DNA of 64,000 nt, taken from NCBI GenBank assembly GCA_964035545.1, contig OZ037767.1, positions 20,500,628 to 20,564,627 of the forward strand, given 5' to 3'. The notes under the pieces were generated by a model that was not told the DNA's origin, searched no databases, and saw only the letters and a list, made by a program, of their open reading frames with translations. This document shows, piece after piece, positions 61,281 through 64,000 of this stretch (the stretch's first letter is position 1; each line of letters starts with the position of its first letter). Origin of the DNA: Bugula neritina. Taxonomy: Eukaryota > Bryozoa > Gymnolaemata > Cheilostomatida > Bugulidae. The position numbers and the translations under genes are program-made.

Positions 61281-63603
61281 ATGGTACGTTTTAAACTCGT
61301 TGAAGATCAAATATTTATATTATTTGATCAAAGTTCAAAACATTTATTTTTGATCTAATACTTATCTAGAAGCATGTGACCCCATGTCATTTTAATGCTT
61401 AAAATAGAGCTGTATGTTACTGTTTCTTGCTACTGTACTGTTTTTAGTTTTACATAAAAAAATTGAACTGTTGTGATCCAAAGTAATTTTTATATTTATC
61501 ATTTTTATTTTAGCCAGGAGGAGAAAGTTCCGCTGTGCGGTGCTTTGCTAAAGTTCGTTCTTCACTTCCAAGTGAAGCAAACCAAACAGATATAAAAATA
61601 TCTGGGGAGAGGTTAACTGCTGCCATTGGGGGAGTAGAATCTACATACTCATTCGATGGAGTCTATGGACCTGATGTCAAAACTGTAGGCTCACTAATTT
61701 ATCAAGCTTTTTAAAAACGATTTTAAGTTTACGATATCAAACTTAAAAGTGATAATTATTCTCCTTTTTAACTGAGTTTGCAGTTTCATGTTTACTAGTG
61801 AGCTTTGCTACTTTTTATATTGTATGTTAAAGAGAACTTTGTTCAAAGAGAAATGCGAGCCTTTACTTCATCGAGTAGTAGAAGGAACTAATGTATCTAT
61901 TGTAGCTCTGGGCATCGTGAGTATTTTACAGATTTGTATTAAACAAAATAGTTTCTCTGAGTCTAGATGTTTTATTCTTGGGTTTAGTGCTGCTCAGTAG
62001 TAAATTGTTATATTGATAACAATGTGTAAAACACTCAATTTTTAATTAGTCAATTTTCAGTTAATTTAAATAATGATAGCGTAATTTGAAAATATGTGAT
62101 TATGATTTTATGCTAAAAGGAATTAAATAATCAAACAGTAATACGGTATAATGACTATCATGATGCATTTTTCACATTATTTAAGTTAGTGAAACATTCA
62201 CTTATATTTTGCCTTGATAAATACACATAGTTTAATGTAAAATAATTAGTTTAGTAGTAATTCAGAACTTAGCATACGCTGTGCAGTAGTGCTCTAAATG
62301 CTCATTATGCAAGTTTCAGGGGTGGGTCAAGCTGTGACATATTGAGCGCCATTTTTATTAAACCACATTTTTGGTTTTATGCAATGACAGAGCAGCCATT
62401 CCAGTGACTCATTCATAGAAATAGTGTAACTATAAAAGCTAATGACCATTTCCTGGGTCACACATTATACATCTAGCTTATTTTATTGCTTTACCCCTTT
62501 GATATTTACCTAAGCTAAAAAGTTAAGTATTTTTTGAAAGTGTCTTTTATATGTGTGTTATTGCTTTCTTAAAATTCTTGTTTGCCTTTGTTTTTTTTGA
62601 GAGCAAGTTAGAAGTTGTGTGTTTTTTGTAATAAAAGAAATTCTGTTTACATCCTAGACTGGCTCTGGAAAAAGTTATTTCATGAATGGAAGAAATGAAG
62701 AACCTGGGATAGCTCCTTGTGTACGTCTTAATTACATTTCAACCAACAAATAATCTACCATAAAACCAATAAAACCATCTACCAATAAAACAGCATAAAT
62801 ACATAATTTGAATGATTTGGAATTATATAAGTATCTTCTAATTTCCGGTGTTGATACTGTGATAGTAATATTTTCTATAGATGATCAATGGATTGTTCCA
62901 AGTAATAGAAAGGATGCAGAATAAAGAATTCTTTGTGACGGTACAATATCTTGAGGTCATGGATGACTCATTGGTGGATTTGCTTAACCCTCACACTGGA
63001 CAACTGAAAGTTCGACCTTCACCTCGAGGTGGCGTGTAAGTATTTAGCGCTATTTTGTACTTCAATTTACAAGCATGGTCTACATAGCTGATACCTTTGT
63101 TTGTATAATGTTTTATAACTTAAAAAACATTTATTGCAATTTTTTATTGAGATACTAATTAAATGAAATCCTATTGTTTTTTGCTCAAAATTTTTTTGAA
63201 GTTTTAGTAAACTTAATTTGGTTCACTGTAAGTTTATTTTGTAGTCTGAAAACAAAATAAATAAACTTTGTATTCAGTTGTTTTATTTTAGGAGTTGTTG
63301 CCACCAAAATAACTACTTGGAAAGGTTCCATCTAGCTTATATTATTTACACTGCACACCTAACTAACTAATAACTGGTTTTAAATTTTCAACCAATTTTG
63401 TAAGTCAAAAGCATGTTTTTTATAAACCCAGATCATGTCAAGGTCATGTAATGTAGATGAGTAAATTAATTGTTTGATTCTAGTCAGGTTCAAGGACTTT
63501 CAGCACTAGTAGTGCAGGACGCCTCACAGTTGCTTCAGTACTACGAACAGGGGACTAGGGCTAGAAAAATGGGAACTACTGGAGCTCGTGCTCATAGAGA
63601 AAA
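61281..63603 (+). CDS. Divergent kinesin-like motor protein, 5' part (6 exons, runs off the window)
   Basis: Exons 61281-61283 (ATG only), 61514-61684, 61833-61916, 62658-62720, 62881-63035 and 63484-63603 give the first 199 residues in frame; the rest lies beyond the window. Features: CFAKVRSS (the usual VRVRP strand), YSFDGVYGPDVK, the P-loop GITGSGKS at 85-92 (GxxxxGKS), VTVQYLEVMDDSLVDLLNP (the usual YLEIYNE...DLL strand) and LKVRPSPRGGVQVQGL (the usual VREDP.GV.V.GL). Where canonical motors have NxxSSRSH, this one reads GARAHREK, so switch I looks altered. It is a microtubule motor or a motor-derived protein; the subfamily is unclear. It is head to head with cortactin. The last donor could also be at 63607/63608. 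Confidence 0.8.
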
Positions 63604-63607
63604 GTAC

Positions 63608-64000
63608 GTATGTGCTCAGTAAATAAAATGTTGATGTTTAAAAATGTGTTCATCTAATCGATGTTTAAAACGTAGAGACTTCTTGTGTATAATATGATAA
63701 ATGTTGTCCAAACAATTCAATTTTATGCTGAAGAATTACTTCAATAAGTAATGATTGGAAATATTAATAATCACAAGTAAGGAGCACTCTTTCCAAAACA
63801 ATTCATTAATTGCCTGTAAGAGTGCTAGTTTCTTCAAATGTTAGAAACTGTGTGCGGTAAAAATTCACTAGAAGTTACCTGCCACACACAATGCTTTGCT
63901 AGTGGAAGTTACTTGCTTATGTGGCATCGCCTTGATGCCCATGACACACTACAGTCGAAACTCGACTGTGGCGGCCATTTTGAAGCTGCTCACGCATACC
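63608..64000. other. Intron of the kinesin-like gene at the right edge
   Basis: No further motor exon is recognised. A small hairpin, ACAGTCGA-AAC-TCGACTGT, lies near 63952. Confidence 0.4.

Noticed and set aside
61788-62000. 70-codon open frame as a stand-alone gene
   Set aside because: Only 61833-61916 is coding, as kinesin exon 3; the rest is intron.

Overview
The window is nuclear DNA from an invertebrate animal. Every recognisable gene is split by GT-AG introns. Cortactin, TMTC2 and a MADF-BESS gene are animal families, and the DNA is AT-rich with many micro- and minisatellites. A spiralian (lophotrochozoan) source is my guess; the sequence does not name the species. I rebuilt coding exons by hand from protein similarity, splice sites and intron phase. 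All six gene models keep frame across every junction used.

Layout. (1) 466-9447, minus: a seven-exon gene for a 354-residue protein with an N-terminal Myb/SANT-like DNA-binding domain and two copies of a small helical domain. Its 4.3 kb fifth intron holds a complete three-exon MADF-BESS gene on the same strand (2239-3622). A decayed LINE lies antisense in its last intron (about 926-1690), and a 101 bp palindrome lies in its first intron (8988-9088). (2) 10835-33693, minus: a 14-exon TMTC2 orthologue of about 919 residues, an ER-membrane protein with TPR repeats of the O-mannosyltransferase-like TMTC family. Its intron 11 holds an unrelated four-exon plus-strand gene (12786-15138) for a 269-residue protein I do not recognise. 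(3) About 33.7-47.8 kb: no gene seen; microsatellites, a tRNA-derived SINE, a tRNA-like relic and a probable MITE. (4) 48377-59952, minus: a 15-exon cortactin gene (672 residues) with seven full 37-residue actin-binding repeats, an unusual YDTGEA tandem repeat and a split SH3 domain. Its introns are packed with minisatellites. (5) 61281 to the right edge, plus: the first six exons of a divergent kinesin-like motor gene, head to head with cortactin.

The genes do not form one pathway. Cortactin (branched actin, Arp2/3) and the kinesin share a probable divergent promoter region. The most unusual content is structural: two nested genes in two neighbouring hosts, a near-perfect palindrome, a minisatellite that multiplies a 5' splice site, and a SINE whose 3' tail matches the 3' tail of the LINE in the same window.
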